Shown here piece by piece: positions 26,705-36,042 of a stretch of 64,000 bases of DNA. The notes beneath the pieces are model-generated. The model worked only from the letters and a program-made list of their open reading frames with translations. It searched no databases and had not been told where the DNA came from. Positions within the stretch are counted from its first letter, which is position 1; the number at the start of each line of letters is the position of its first letter. Source of the stretch: an uncultured Caldimonas sp. (GTDB lineage: Bacteria > Pseudomonadota > Gammaproteobacteria > Burkholderiales > Burkholderiaceae); contig NZ_CAMLJQ010000009.1 of the NCBI RefSeq assembly GCF_946480305.1, positions 72,582 to 136,581 of the forward strand, written 5' to 3'. The translations under genes and the position numbers were made by a program.

Positions 26705-29547
26705 GGGAAGAGCGCTCCGTCCAGGCCGTCTTGCATGCTGGTCTGCGGACACGGCGGCAGCGTCTTGGGCTGAGGCAAGGTGAGCGAAGTGCTGGCACTT
26801 TGCGGCCCCGTCAACTCCTTCATGCTCGCCTTGAACCTCGCCGCGCCCGGAGTGGTCAGCGTGATGTTGCCGCCCTCGAGGCGCAACGCCGAGCCGCCGG
26901 CCGTGAGCAGCACGTGATTGGGTGCGCCCATCTGGATGCTGTCGTGCGTGCTGGTCGCATCGATGCTCTTGTCGGCGGTGAGCTTGATCGCGTCTTTGTG
27001 TGCATGCACCGCCACATTGCCAGTGCCGGCGTGCAGCTTGATCCCCGTCTCCTGGTTCGGCTTGCTCGCGTTGCTCGCCTTGCCATACGTGAACCAGCTG
27101 ATGCCGTTGGCCACCACCAGGCTCTTGTGACGTTGGGCGTTGGTGGTGAGATCCTGGCCTGCGACCAGGCTCAGGGTGCTGCCCGCGCTCCAGACGGCAT
27201 GGGCCGGTGTGAAGACGCCGATGCCGGCCGGGGCGCTGACGAGCAGGTTGGGCTTGAGCCAGGCTTTGACGGAACCGGCTCCGCCGTCGACCTGGTTCGG
27301 GTCTCCCGTGCCGGCATGGCCGCGCTGGTCGGTCGCCTCGGTCTGTTCCTTCAGCGCCTGCTGCGCCTTAGGCGTCGGCAACTCCTTCGGCGCCGGCTCG
27401 TCCTTCAGCTGCGCCTTGTGCTTCTGCGCAGTGTCGATCAGCGTAGTGGTGAGTTCGGCCGCCTGCTGCAGTTGCTGCTCGGCCTCGCCGGTGTCGAGCT
27501 GGTGCGTGCTGCCGGTCGAGCCTGCAGCCCTGTTGTGCGCGCTCAGCAGCAGGCCTGCGCCAGCGCGCAAGGCGCCTTGCGCTTCCGTTTGCAGCTCGGC
27601 CCCGTGGCCACGGTCGTGCAGTCTTCGGTTGTCTTGCTGATGAATCGCGTGGCCGAGGTTGAGCTGGCTGCGCTTGGTGGTGGTGGCGAGCTGGATGCGG
27701 CCCTGGGTGGGGCTGTCGTCGAAGACGAGCTGGTTGTAGCCGCCGGCCCCGTGCTGGCTGGCTTGCAGCTCCTGGGTCTTGAAACCGGCCATCACGGCCG
27801 GGTGCTGGTGGCCCTGGTGCTTGCCGCTGGCCTGGGTGCCGGGGAACCAGGCCGGGGCGTTGCCGGTGGCGGTGGCGGCACCGCCTGCAACCTGGTTGCC
27901 TTGGGCATCCGGCTGGCCGGTGCCGTTGTAGACGCTGCCGATGCACACGGGGCGGTCGATGTCGCCGTCGAGATAGGCGATCAGGACTTCCTGGCCGAGC
28001 CGGGGGACGAAGTTGGCGCCCCAGTTGGCGCCGGCCACGGGGGTGGCCACGCGCACCCAGGTGCCGCTGCCGTCGCTGGCGGGGGCGTTGTCGGTGGTGG
28101 GGTGGGCCAGGCGGTGGCTGGCGTTGCCGCCGCGCTGCCAGTGGAACTGGACCTTGATGCGGTGGTCGCGGTCGGTGTGCACGGGGTGGCTCAAACCCAC
28201 GACGATGGCGGTCTGGGTGCCGTGGATGGTGGGCCGGGCGTGGCGCACGGTGGCCTGCGGGCCGGCGGTGGGGGCGTGGGTGTCGTCGAGGGCGGCGGCA
28301 CGCAGCGGCACGTCGGCCTGCAAGGCAGTGAGCTCGACGGTGTACAGCGGCTCGTCGCTGGCGTTGGCGGTTGCCGTGGCCAAGGGGCTGTGGCCGAGCA
28401 GCGCAGTGATGTGGGCCTGGTGGTCGGCGCTCAGGTTGTTGCGGGCGCGGTGCTTGAGCTTGAGGAGGGTGTAGCGGTCTTGCTCGCTGCCGTTGTGCAG
28501 GGGGTGGTCGCGCAGCGTGAAGGTGGTGCCGGGGGCGAAGCTGCGCACGGTGCCGGCGCCGCTGTGGAGCTGGGCGGCGGCGTCGAGCGCTTCTTGCTGG
28601 CGGCGCGCGAGGCGTTCGCCCTGGCGGCTGTCTTCGTAGGCGTAGAGGCCGGGCACGTCGGTGCAGCCGGCGCTGGGCAGCGGGTGGGTCACGACGCTCT
28701 GGGCGTTGACGGGGCGCAGGTGCACGCCGCGGTAGTCCCAGCTGGCGATGGCGACGCTTGCGGTGTGCACGCGGCGGCGGGCGCCCCAGGTGCGCAGGCT
28801 GTCTTCCTTGAGGGTGGCGCCGGGCTGGGTGTAGCGTACTTGTGCTTGCGCGTTGGGCGGGCAGGCGCCGTTGTGGTCGGCGATGACCAGGGTGTGGCTG
28901 CCGTAGGGGTCGCTGCGGGCGTCGCCCTGGTGTTCGAACCAGCAGAACAGGCCTTCTTCGCGCAGCAGGCGCTGCACGAAGGCGAGGTCGCTCTCCTGGT
29001 ACTGGATGCACAGGGAGCGTTGGGGGTAGGCCTCGGGGTCGGCCAAATCCCAGCGCCAGGCGGGGGTCAGGCGGCCTTGGCCCTGGTAGGTGTTGAAGAC
29101 TTCTTCGACGATCTCGATGACGCTGCGGTGCTGGAACACTCGGCTGTCGCGGCGCCAGTCGAGGAAGGCGAGCCAGGGGCGCACGACGAGCCGGTAGCGG
29201 GCGAGGCCGCCGTCGGCACCGAGCAGCGCGGCTTCGGTGAAGTGGCCGTGGAAGGGGCGCAGCTCGCTGCGGCTGGCCTGGGTGAGCAGCTCCAGCAGCA
29301 CGGGCTGGCCGATGAGTTTCTTGAGTTGGATGTGGGTGTCGGCGCTCAGCGCGGTGAGCTGCAGGCAGAAGCCGCAGGCGTCGAGCGCGCTCTCGCCGCT
29401 GGGGGCGATGGATTCGTCGATCTGCACGCGCTCGGCGAGCAGCACTTCAGGCCCGAGCGGGGTCGACAGGCGCAGCAGCCGGTCTTGCTGGGTGTAGCCG
29501 GAGACGATGGCCTGCGCGACGGAGGCGAGTGAGAGGCGGTCGTTCAT
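26701..29547 (-). CDS. vgrG: Type VI secretion system tip protein VgrG
   Basis: A 948-residue VgrG. The gp27-like base occupies about residues 1-380 (RLLREEGLFCWFEHQGD is typical), then the gp5/OB region with the diagnostic VPRLGQEVLIAYLDGDIDRPVCIGSVYNG, then a DUF2345 beta-helix needle region and a C-terminal extension ending near LDGALFP. VgrG trimers cap the Hcp tube and deliver effectors. No sheath, baseplate or Hcp genes are in the window, so this is an orphan vgrG cluster served by a main T6SS locus elsewhere. It heads the operon vgrG-DUF4123-effector-DUF6708. The strand opposite has a very long spurious frame caused by codon bias. Confidence 0.95.
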   Translation of the reverse strand: MNDRLSLASVAQAIVSGYTQQDRLLRLSTPLGPEVLLAERVQIDESIAPSGESALDACGFCLQLTALSADTHIQLKKLIGQPVLLELLTQASRSELRPFHGHFTEAALLGADGGLARYRLVVRPWLAFLDWRRDSRVFQHRSVIEIVEEVFNTYQGQGRLTPAWRWDLADPEAYPQRSLCIQYQESDLAFVQRLLREEGLFCWFEHQGDARSDPYGSHTLVIADHNGACPPNAQAQVRYTQPGATLKEDSLRTWGARRRVHTASVAIASWDYRGVHLRPVNAQSVVTHPLPSAGCTDVPGLYAYEDSRQGERLARRQQEALDAAAQLHSGAGTVRSFAPGTTFTLRDHPLHNGSEQDRYTLLKLKHRARNNLSADHQAHITALLGHSPLATATANASDEPLYTVELTALQADVPLRAAALDDTHAPTAGPQATVRHARPTIHGTQTAIVVGLSHPVHTDRDHRIKVQFHWQRGGNASHRLAHPTTDNAPASDGSGTWVRVATPVAGANWGANFVPRLGQEVLIAYLDGDIDRPVCIGSVYNGTGQPDAQGNQVAGGAATATGNAPAWFPGTQASGKHQGHQHPAVMAGFKTQELQASQHGAGGYNQLVFDDSPTQGRIQLATTTKRSQLNLGHAIHQQDNRRLHDRGHGAELQTEAQGALRAGAGLLLSAHNRAAGSTGSTHQLDTGEAEQQLQQAAELTTTLIDTAQKHKAQLKDEPAPKELPTPKAQQALKEQTEATDQRGHAGTGDPNQVDGGAGSVKAWLKPNLLVSAPAGIGVFTPAHAVWSAGSTLSLVAGQDLTTNAQRHKSLVVANGISWFTYGKASNASKPNQETGIKLHAGTGNVAVHAHKDAIKLTADKSIDATSTHDSIQMGAPNHVLLTAGGSALRLEGGNITLTTPGAARFKASMKELTGPQSASTSLTLPQPKTLPPCPQTSMQDGLDGALFP

Positions 29548-29707
29548 CGCTGCGCCCCCAGGTTGCCGGTGGACGCGCCTGCCGAGGCGCAGGACACGAT
29601 GAAAAGCGCATGCTGGAAGCAGGCGCTCGCATGGGGTTGGCGATGCACAGGAACTCCCCCTGATGAATCTTCTTGGATGACGGCGCCGGGAAAGCGCCGG
29701 AGCAGCT

Positions 29708-29762
29708 GCTGAAAAAGGCCGCTGGCGGCGGCCGCTGGTGCGGCTTCTGCGGCCTTTTCAGC
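29708..29762 (-). terminator. Putative rho-independent terminator after the multi-PAS kinase
   Basis: A large inverted repeat: GCTGAAAAAGGCCGC (29708-29722) pairs with GCGGCCTTTTCAGC (29749-29762), one base bulged, enclosing a GC-rich loop that can itself fold. On the minus strand the distal arm ends GGCCTTTTTCAGC. It lies about 75 bp beyond the stop of the kinase gene and before vgrG, in the 288-bp gap between the two minus-strand units. Because the T run is part of the stem, termination strength is uncertain. Confidence 0.5.
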
Positions 29763-29835
29763 GTGCGGGGAGTTTAGTCGGCGGGCCTGCGGATTCGCTC
29801 CCGCACTCCCCCAACCCAGGGGCCGGCGATTGCTA

Positions 29836-32800
29836 CTAGATGTGTCTTTCTGAAGTCGATTCCGCGCCGACCGGCTCGGCATCGCCGATGTCTTCGTGCA
29901 ACAGGCGTTCCAGCGCGGCCGGCTCCACGGGCTTGACGAGATGCTGGTCGAAGCCCGCCTCGCGCGAGCGGCGGCGGTCTTCTTCCTGCCCCCAGCCGGT
30001 GAGCGCGACGATCAGCGCGCGCCGGCCCCAAGGCTGCTCGCGCATCAGCTGCGCGGTCTCGTAGCCGTTGAGCCGGGGCATGCCGATGTCTAGCAGCACG
30101 ATGTCGGGGCTGAAGCCTCCTGCCAGCTCGAGCGCCTCGACGCCGTCGTGCGCCACACGGGTTTCGTGGCCGAGCAGCTGCAGCATCACGGCCAGGCTGA
30201 GCGCGGCGTCCTTGTTGTCGTCGACCACCAGCACGCGGCGCTGGCCAGGCACGGCTTGCGTGGGCAGCCCCTGCGGCGTGAAGCTGGCGGCCGGCACCGG
30301 CGCCAGCGGCAGGTGCACGACGAACTCGCTGCCCTGCCCCGGGCCGGCACTGCGGGCCTCGACACTGCCGCCATGCAGGTCGACCAGCCGTTTCACGAGC
30401 GCGAGGCCGATGCCCAGTCCGCCCTTGGCGCGTTCGATGGAGCGGTCGCCCTGGCTGAACATCTCGAACAGCCGCGGCAGCAGCGGCTCGGCGATGCCCA
30501 TGCCGTTGTCCTGCACGACGATGCGGGCGGCGTCGCCCTCGCGCTCGGCGCGCAACACGATGCGCCCGCCAGCCTCGGTGTACTTGGCTGCGTTGTTCAG
30601 CAGGTTGGCCACCACCTGCGCCAGCCGGGTGTGGTCGGCATCGACGAACAGGGCCTGCTCGGGCAACTCCACCTGCAAGCGGTGGCCGGCCTCCTCGATC
30701 AGCGGGCGGCTGGTTTCCACCGCGTCGCGCAGCGCAGCGGCCAGCTCCACCCGGGCCATGCGCAGCTTGATCTTGCCGCGGCTGATGCGGCTCACGTCGA
30801 GCAGGTCGTCGATCAGCCGCACCATCTGGCCAAGCTGCCGTTCCATCACGCGGCGCGCCCGCTCCACCGCACGGGCGTCGCCTCCGGCGAGCCGCATGAT
30901 CTCCAGGCAGTTGCGCAGCGGCGCCAGCGGGTTGCGCAGCTCGTGGGCCAGCGTGGCAAGGAACTCGTCCTTGCGCTGGTCGGCTTCCTGCAGCGCCGAA
31001 GCCTGGCGCTCGAGCGTGGCACGCGACTGCATGGCCTCGGTGACGTCGCGCATGATCTTCAGGAAGCCGCGTTGCGGCCCGCCCGCGCGCAGCGGCATCA
31101 GCAGGCCGCTGGCATAGAAGCGGCTGCCGTCGCGGCGCACGTGCCAGCGCTCGTCCTCGGCCTGCCCGTCCATGAGCGCCTTTTCCATCTCGCGCTCGAA
31201 GGCGCCCTCGGCCACGTCTTCGGGTGTGTAGAGGATGGCGGCATCCCGGCCGACGATCTCGGCGTCCTCGTAGCCGAGCAGGTGGCGGCCGCCCGAGTTC
31301 CAGGTGGTGACGCGGCCTTCGACGTCGAGCGTGAAGATGGCGTAGTCCTTCGCGCTTTCCACCATGAGGCGGAAGCGCTCTTCGCTCTGCCGCAGGGCCT
31401 CCAGCGCTTGTTGGCGATCGTCGATGTCGCTGCAGGTGGCGATCCATTCGCGCACGTCGCCGGCGCTGCCGTGCACCGGCACAGCGCGGCCGTGCACATA
31501 ACGCCAGCTCTGGCTCCCGGCGTGCCAGAGTCGCGCTTCGATCTCGTAGGGGTCGCCGGTGTCTAGCGCGCGCCGCCAGGCCTGCTGCACACGCGTGCTG
31601 TCTTCAGGATGCAGGGCATCGAGCCAACCCCAGCCGCGGTGGGCCTCCCACGGCTGGCCGGTGTAGGCCTGCCACGAGGGCTGCGGCGCCACGAAGCTGC
31701 CCTGGGCATCGGTGGTGTAGACGATGGCGGTGGTCGCCAGCACCAGCGAGCGGAAGCGCTCGGCGCTGCGGTGCTGCGCGGCCTCGGCGCGCTTGCGTTC
31801 GGTGATGTCGCGCCAGCAGTTGACGGCGCCGATGATGTGGCCGTTCGCGTCGCGGATCGGTGCGGCATCCACGAGCACCGACACGCGGGTGCCGTCGGCG
31901 CGCTGCACGAGCAGCTCCTCGTTGTTGACGCGCTCGCCGTGCCGCGAGGCACGGAACAGCGGCAGCTCTTCGGTGGCGAGCGGGCGCGAGCCGTCGGGCG
32001 CCAGCACGGCATAGGCACCGTGCACGGCATCATCGTCTTCGGTGCCGGCCGGCACGCCGATCAGTTCGCTGCCGAAGCGACTGTTCGCGAGCACGGGGTA
32101 GTCGGGCGGCCCGCCGACCCAGACGATGCCCTCCGGCAGGTTGTCGAAGATGGTCTGCAGCAGGGCCTTGGCCTCCTCGGCTTCGCGTGCGCGACGCTCG
32201 GCCTCGGTGCGCGCGGCCTCCACCGCCAGCTCGGCCAGCTTGCGGTCCGAAATGTTGAGCATCACGCCGACAAGACCCACCACGTGCTCGGTCGCGTCGA
32301 TCTCTGGCGCATAGGCGCAATGCAGGTGCTGCAGCCCGCCCGACGGATGCGGAATCTGCACCTCGAACTCCACCTGCACGCCGGCGAGCACGGCATCGAT
32401 GTACGGCAGGAAACTCGCATAAGCCTCCTCGCCCACCACCTCCTGCATGTGGCGGCCCACCAGGTCCTTCGGGTGCAGGCCGAAGCGCTGCGCATAGGCC
32501 CGGTTGACGAACTTGTAGAGGCCTTGGGCGTTGCAGTGCGCGATCAGCACCGGCACGTGGTCCGCCACCAGACGCAATTGCTCGCGGCCTTGCCACACGG
32601 CGGCCTCCACCCACTTGCGCTGCGTCATGTCGACGAACACGCCGAGTGCGCCGCGCACCTCGCGATCACGGTCGAACAACGGCACCGCGTTGCCCATCAC
32701 CCACGCACTCGGCCGGCCGGGCACCACGATCTCCATCTCGGAGCCGAGCACCGGCACGCCGAGGCGGGCGGCCTGTTGCAGCGGCAGTTCGCCGGCATCT

Positions 32801-33789
32801 ACCGGGCTGCCGCCGCGCAGCAGCCGGCTCATCGGGGTGCGGCCATCGGGGCCCGGGGCGGCGATGTTGGTGCCGGGCGTCAGGCCCATGAGGTCGTCTG
32901 CATAGCGGTTGCCGGTGATGCACCGGCCCGCAGGGTCGTGCGCGACCCAGATGGCCACCGGCGCGGCATCGAACAGCACCTGCAACTCGGCCACCCGGTG
33001 CTCGAGTTCGCTGTTCAGCTGGCGGATGCGCCGCTCCCATTCGCGGCGCTCGGTCGTGTCGCGGCCCGCGCCGTGCAGTCGCACGACCCGGCCGCGTTCG
33101 TCGCAGATCGGGCGCACCTTGAAGTGCAGCCACACGCTGCGCCCGTCCTTGGTGACGTGGCGCATCTCCGACTCCACCTCTTCGCCCGCGAGCACGCGTT
33201 GCATGCATTCGCGGGCCAGCGGTTTTTCTTCCGGCGCCACCACGGCGCGCCAGCCGCCGCCTTCCATCGCCTCATCGAGCGTGAAGCCGAGCACCTTGCT
33301 GAAGCCCTGCGTCACTGATTCGGTGACGATGCGGCCGTCGGGCAGCACGCGGGCGTCGAAGGCGAAATCGGTGGTGAGGTCGGCGATCGAGCGGTGGAAG
33401 GACTCGCTCAGTTCCAGCTTCTGCTGCTGAGCTTCCAGCCGGCGTCGGGTGGCGTGCAACGCGCCGCAGACAACGCTGGTGGACAACCCGATCGCTACGA
33501 ACAACGCCACGGCCAATGCGTTGTCGAGGCCCTCCACCGCCATCGAGTGCCGCGGCGGCACGAACAGGTACACGAACAGCATCGTGGACAACGCCGTCGC
33601 CAGCATTCCAGGCCGCACGCCGCCGCACGCCGCGGCGGCCAGCACCGCCAGCACGGCCGGCAGGAACACCAGGTCTCCTTGCGCCCACGCCTCCATGCCC
33701 ACCGCCAAGCCCGCGGCAGCCGCCGTGGCGACGATGGCCACGCCATACGCACCGGCCTCGCGGGCTCGGTCTCCCTTGAACACACTCAT
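29836..33789 (-). CDS. Multi-PAS hybrid sensor histidine kinase/response regulator
   Basis: A 1317-residue inner-membrane sensor kinase. Residues 1-110 hold about four membrane helices of the DUF4118/KdpD-like type. About six PAS/PAC domains follow between residues 125 and 930, then HisKA with the H box LAHELRNPL (His949), a HATPase domain with N box NLLNNAAKY and the G-box GGLGIGLALV, and a C-terminal receiver with VLVVDDNKDA and Asp1234 in DIVLLDIGMP. It is a single-gene unit with no partner regulator beside it. The PAS stack suggests integration of several internal signals; none shows a clear haem or flavin signature by eye. Confidence 0.92.
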   Translation of the reverse strand: MSVFKGDRAREAGAYGVAIVATAAAAGLAVGMEAWAQGDLVFLPAVLAVLAAAACGGVRPGMLATALSTMLFVYLFVPPRHSMAVEGLDNALAVALFVAIGLSTSVVCGALHATRRRLEAQQQKLELSESFHRSIADLTTDFAFDARVLPDGRIVTESVTQGFSKVLGFTLDEAMEGGGWRAVVAPEEKPLARECMQRVLAGEEVESEMRHVTKDGRSVWLHFKVRPICDERGRVVRLHGAGRDTTERREWERRIRQLNSELEHRVAELQVLFDAAPVAIWVAHDPAGRCITGNRYADDLMGLTPGTNIAAPGPDGRTPMSRLLRGGSPVDAGELPLQQAARLGVPVLGSEMEIVVPGRPSAWVMGNAVPLFDRDREVRGALGVFVDMTQRKWVEAAVWQGREQLRLVADHVPVLIAHCNAQGLYKFVNRAYAQRFGLHPKDLVGRHMQEVVGEEAYASFLPYIDAVLAGVQVEFEVQIPHPSGGLQHLHCAYAPEIDATEHVVGLVGVMLNISDRKLAELAVEAARTEAERRAREAEEAKALLQTIFDNLPEGIVWVGGPPDYPVLANSRFGSELIGVPAGTEDDDAVHGAYAVLAPDGSRPLATEELPLFRASRHGERVNNEELLVQRADGTRVSVLVDAAPIRDANGHIIGAVNCWRDITERKRAEAAQHRSAERFRSLVLATTAIVYTTDAQGSFVAPQPSWQAYTGQPWEAHRGWGWLDALHPEDSTRVQQAWRRALDTGDPYEIEARLWHAGSQSWRYVHGRAVPVHGSAGDVREWIATCSDIDDRQQALEALRQSEERFRLMVESAKDYAIFTLDVEGRVTTWNSGGRHLLGYEDAEIVGRDAAILYTPEDVAEGAFEREMEKALMDGQAEDERWHVRRDGSRFYASGLLMPLRAGGPQRGFLKIMRDVTEAMQSRATLERQASALQEADQRKDEFLATLAHELRNPLAPLRNCLEIMRLAGGDARAVERARRVMERQLGQMVRLIDDLLDVSRISRGKIKLRMARVELAAALRDAVETSRPLIEEAGHRLQVELPEQALFVDADHTRLAQVVANLLNNAAKYTEAGGRIVLRAEREGDAARIVVQDNGMGIAEPLLPRLFEMFSQGDRSIERAKGGLGIGLALVKRLVDLHGGSVEARSAGPGQGSEFVVHLPLAPVPAASFTPQGLPTQAVPGQRRVLVVDDNKDAALSLAVMLQLLGHETRVAHDGVEALELAGGFSPDIVLLDIGMPRLNGYETAQLMREQPWGRRALIVALTGWGQEEDRRRSREAGFDQHLVKPVEPAALERLLHEDIGDAEPVGAESTSERHI

Positions 33790-33948
33790 CTCGCGGCGCC
33801 CCTGTGTTTTCTCCCTGAGGTCGAGGCGACATCAACGGGACGCGCAGCCTCTCCGGGTTCGCCGGCGTCCCCACCCGGCGCAGATCATGCGGCGGCTGTC
33901 ACGCGAGTTTGGTAAGGAACTGCTGCAGAAAATGCAGGCGCGCAAGAA

Positions 33949-33969
33949 GGGCCGCGCGACGCGCGGCCC
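33949..33969 (-). terminator. Putative terminator hairpin after the small gene at 34020
   Basis: A perfect palindrome, GGGCCGCGCG-A-CGCGCGGCCC, that folds as an 8-bp stem with a 5-base loop. On the minus strand it is followed by TTCTTG. It lies about 50 bp past the stop of the 77-residue gene, the right position for its terminator. The T tract is weak. Confidence 0.45.
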
Positions 33970-34019
33970 CGAACCGCTGGCCGGATGCAAGCGGCAGTAA
34001 CAAGACAGGAAACAGCTGC

Positions 34020-34304
<285 letters not shown>

Positions 34305-34439
34305 TCAATCGACTTTTTTCTCCGTCGCGCATCGGTGCGGGTCTCCAGCCCCTGCGGGGAGGCCTCGGGGTGAATGCGGATGCACCATCACGAAGCGCCC
34401 GCCATACTCCCTTTTCGTCCTTCTACCTGGGAGGAGACC

Positions 34440-36035
34440 ATGTCGAGAAGCACACTTGTCGGCGCGTTGTCGGCCTTGTTCATAGGCGGGTTTTCCTGGG
34501 TGAAGGCAGCTGACGCTCCGACGCGCCCGTCATCCTCCCCTCCAGAGAGCACTGCTGTCACCGTGGTCCGTCCCAGCGAGGCGACCGTGCCACGCGTGCT
34601 ATCGCCTTGCACTCCGGGGTCGTGCCTGTTTGCGGGACAGAAAGTGACGGTGATCGCGACGAAGAGCGCGATCAGCATCGCCTTGCTCGAAGTCAAGGAA
34701 GAGTTCGAGGCGGCCACCGGCGCGCAGCTCGAAATCGTCCGCCTGCCGGGGGTGGAGCACTATCCAAGCATCATCACCGACCTCACCAACCGCACCGGGA
34801 AATACGATGCCTCGATCGCCGGCGGCTGGTGGGTGGGCGACATGGTTGCCGGCGACCACCTGCGGTCGTACGACGACCTCTACGACGACCCTCGCTTCCC
34901 GAAGTGGAACTTCGACGACGTGCTGCCCGGACCGCGCGGGCTCCTGACCTACAGCGGCAAGAAGTACATGGTGGCCTACGACCATGACGGGCAGGTTCTC
35001 TACTACCGCCGCGACCTGTTGAACGCCCCCCAGCATCAGGCGGGGTTCAAGCGGAAATACGGCTACCCGCTCGCCGTGCCACAGACCTGGAAACAGCTGC
35101 GTGACGCACTCGAATATTTCCACGGGCAGGATCTCAACGGCGACGGCACCGCCGACCACGGCATCGTGCTCGCGCTCAAGCCCGGCAGCCAGGGGATGTT
35201 CAACTACATGACGCTGTCGGGCTCTTTCGTGATAGGCCCCGCCAATCCCAAGCTGTACTGGTTCGACCCGCAGACGATGAAGCCGCTGATCACGAGCCCC
35301 GGACACGTGCGGGCACTCGAGCAGTTCATCGAGTTGGTCAAGTTCGGGCCGCGCGAAATGCTGACCTGGGACCACGGACGCGGCTGGGACGAGTTTCTCG
35401 CGGGCCGTTCCGCGTTCGCCTTGAGCTGGGGCGATCTCGGCGCGCTGGCGCAGCAGCCCGGCAGCCGCGTCAAGGGCAAGACCGGTGCCGCGCCGGTCCC
35501 CGGGACACACGAGTACTTCGACCTCACCCGCCAACGCTGGGTCAAGACAAGTACGTTGAACCGTGTGGGCAACACAACCGGCGCGTCGTGGGCTGGCGTC
35601 ATCTCGAAGTACTCGAAGGTACCCGAGGCCACCTACTTCCTGCTGGCGCTGCTGGCGACGAACGAGAAATCGAAGGTCTATGCCGCACGCGGCTCCGACG
35701 GCGTCGACCCCGGCCGCAAGTTCCACTTCCTGCCGCCCGATGGCACGGGAAGCCCCGAGCCGTACCTGCAAGCCGGCTGGGACGAGGCGGACGTGCGCGA
35801 CTACCTCAGCGCTTTCCACCAGGTGTTCAGCGACAGGCAGCAGTTTCCCTATCTGCGCATTCCGGGCACCTACAGCTACTGGCTGGCCCTGGACCTCCAC
35901 CTCGTCGAAGCCGCAGGCGGTCAACTGAGTGCGGCCGCGGCACTCCAGGCGGCGGCGGCTGATTTCGAGGAGATCACCATCCGGCTCGGCCGTGCTCGTC
36001 AACGCGCGGCCTATCGAGCCTCGCTCGGCTTCTGA
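34440..36035 (+). CDS. ABC-type extracellular solute-binding protein (sugar type), sensor-linked
   Basis: A 531-residue protein with a signal peptide (residues 1-25, cleavage probably after VKAA). The mature part resembles family-1 solute-binding proteins: [26 protein letters not shown] at the first lobe (strand-helix pattern), [16 protein letters not shown] and later [18 protein letters not shown]. It is longer than typical sugar binders. GAGGAG precedes the ATG at 34440. There is no permease or ATPase gene nearby; instead a hybrid histidine kinase starts seven bases after the stop. I infer that this protein presents a ligand to the kinase's periplasmic domain, as TorT does for TorS. Ligand unknown. 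Confidence 0.82.
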   Translation: MSRSTLVGALSALFIGGFSWVKAADAPTRPSSSPPESTAVTVVRPSEATVPRVLSPCTPGSCLFAGQKVTVIATKSAISIALLEVKEEFEAATGAQLEIVRLPGVEHYPSIITDLTNRTGKYDASIAGGWWVGDMVAGDHLRSYDDLYDDPRFPKWNFDDVLPGPRGLLTYSGKKYMVAYDHDGQVLYYRRDLLNAPQHQAGFKRKYGYPLAVPQTWKQLRDALEYFHGQDLNGDGTADHGIVLALKPGSQGMFNYMTLSGSFVIGPANPKLYWFDPQTMKPLITSPGHVRALEQFIELVKFGPREMLTWDHGRGWDEFLAGRSAFALSWGDLGALAQQPGSRVKGKTGAAPVPGTHEYFDLTRQRWVKTSTLNRVGNTTGASWAGVISKYSKVPEATYFLLALLATNEKSKVYAARGSDGVDPGRKFHFLPPDGTGSPEPYLQAGWDEADVRDYLSAFHQVFSDRQQFPYLRIPGTYSYWLALDLHLVEAAGGQLSAAAALQAAAADFEEITIRLGRARQRAAYRASLGF

Positions 36036-36042
36036 CCCCCCC

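Noticed and set aside
26731..29532. A 933-residue open frame antisense to vgrG
   Set aside because: Its translation is an almost uniform run of Val, Ala, Gly and Glu without domains, as expected opposite a high-GC gene with strong third-position bias. The vgrG strand has full domain content.
29544..29882. A 112-residue minus-strand frame between vgrG and the kinase
   Set aside because: It overlaps the terminator hairpin and both neighbouring genes, has no ribosome-binding site, and its translation is of the shadow type.
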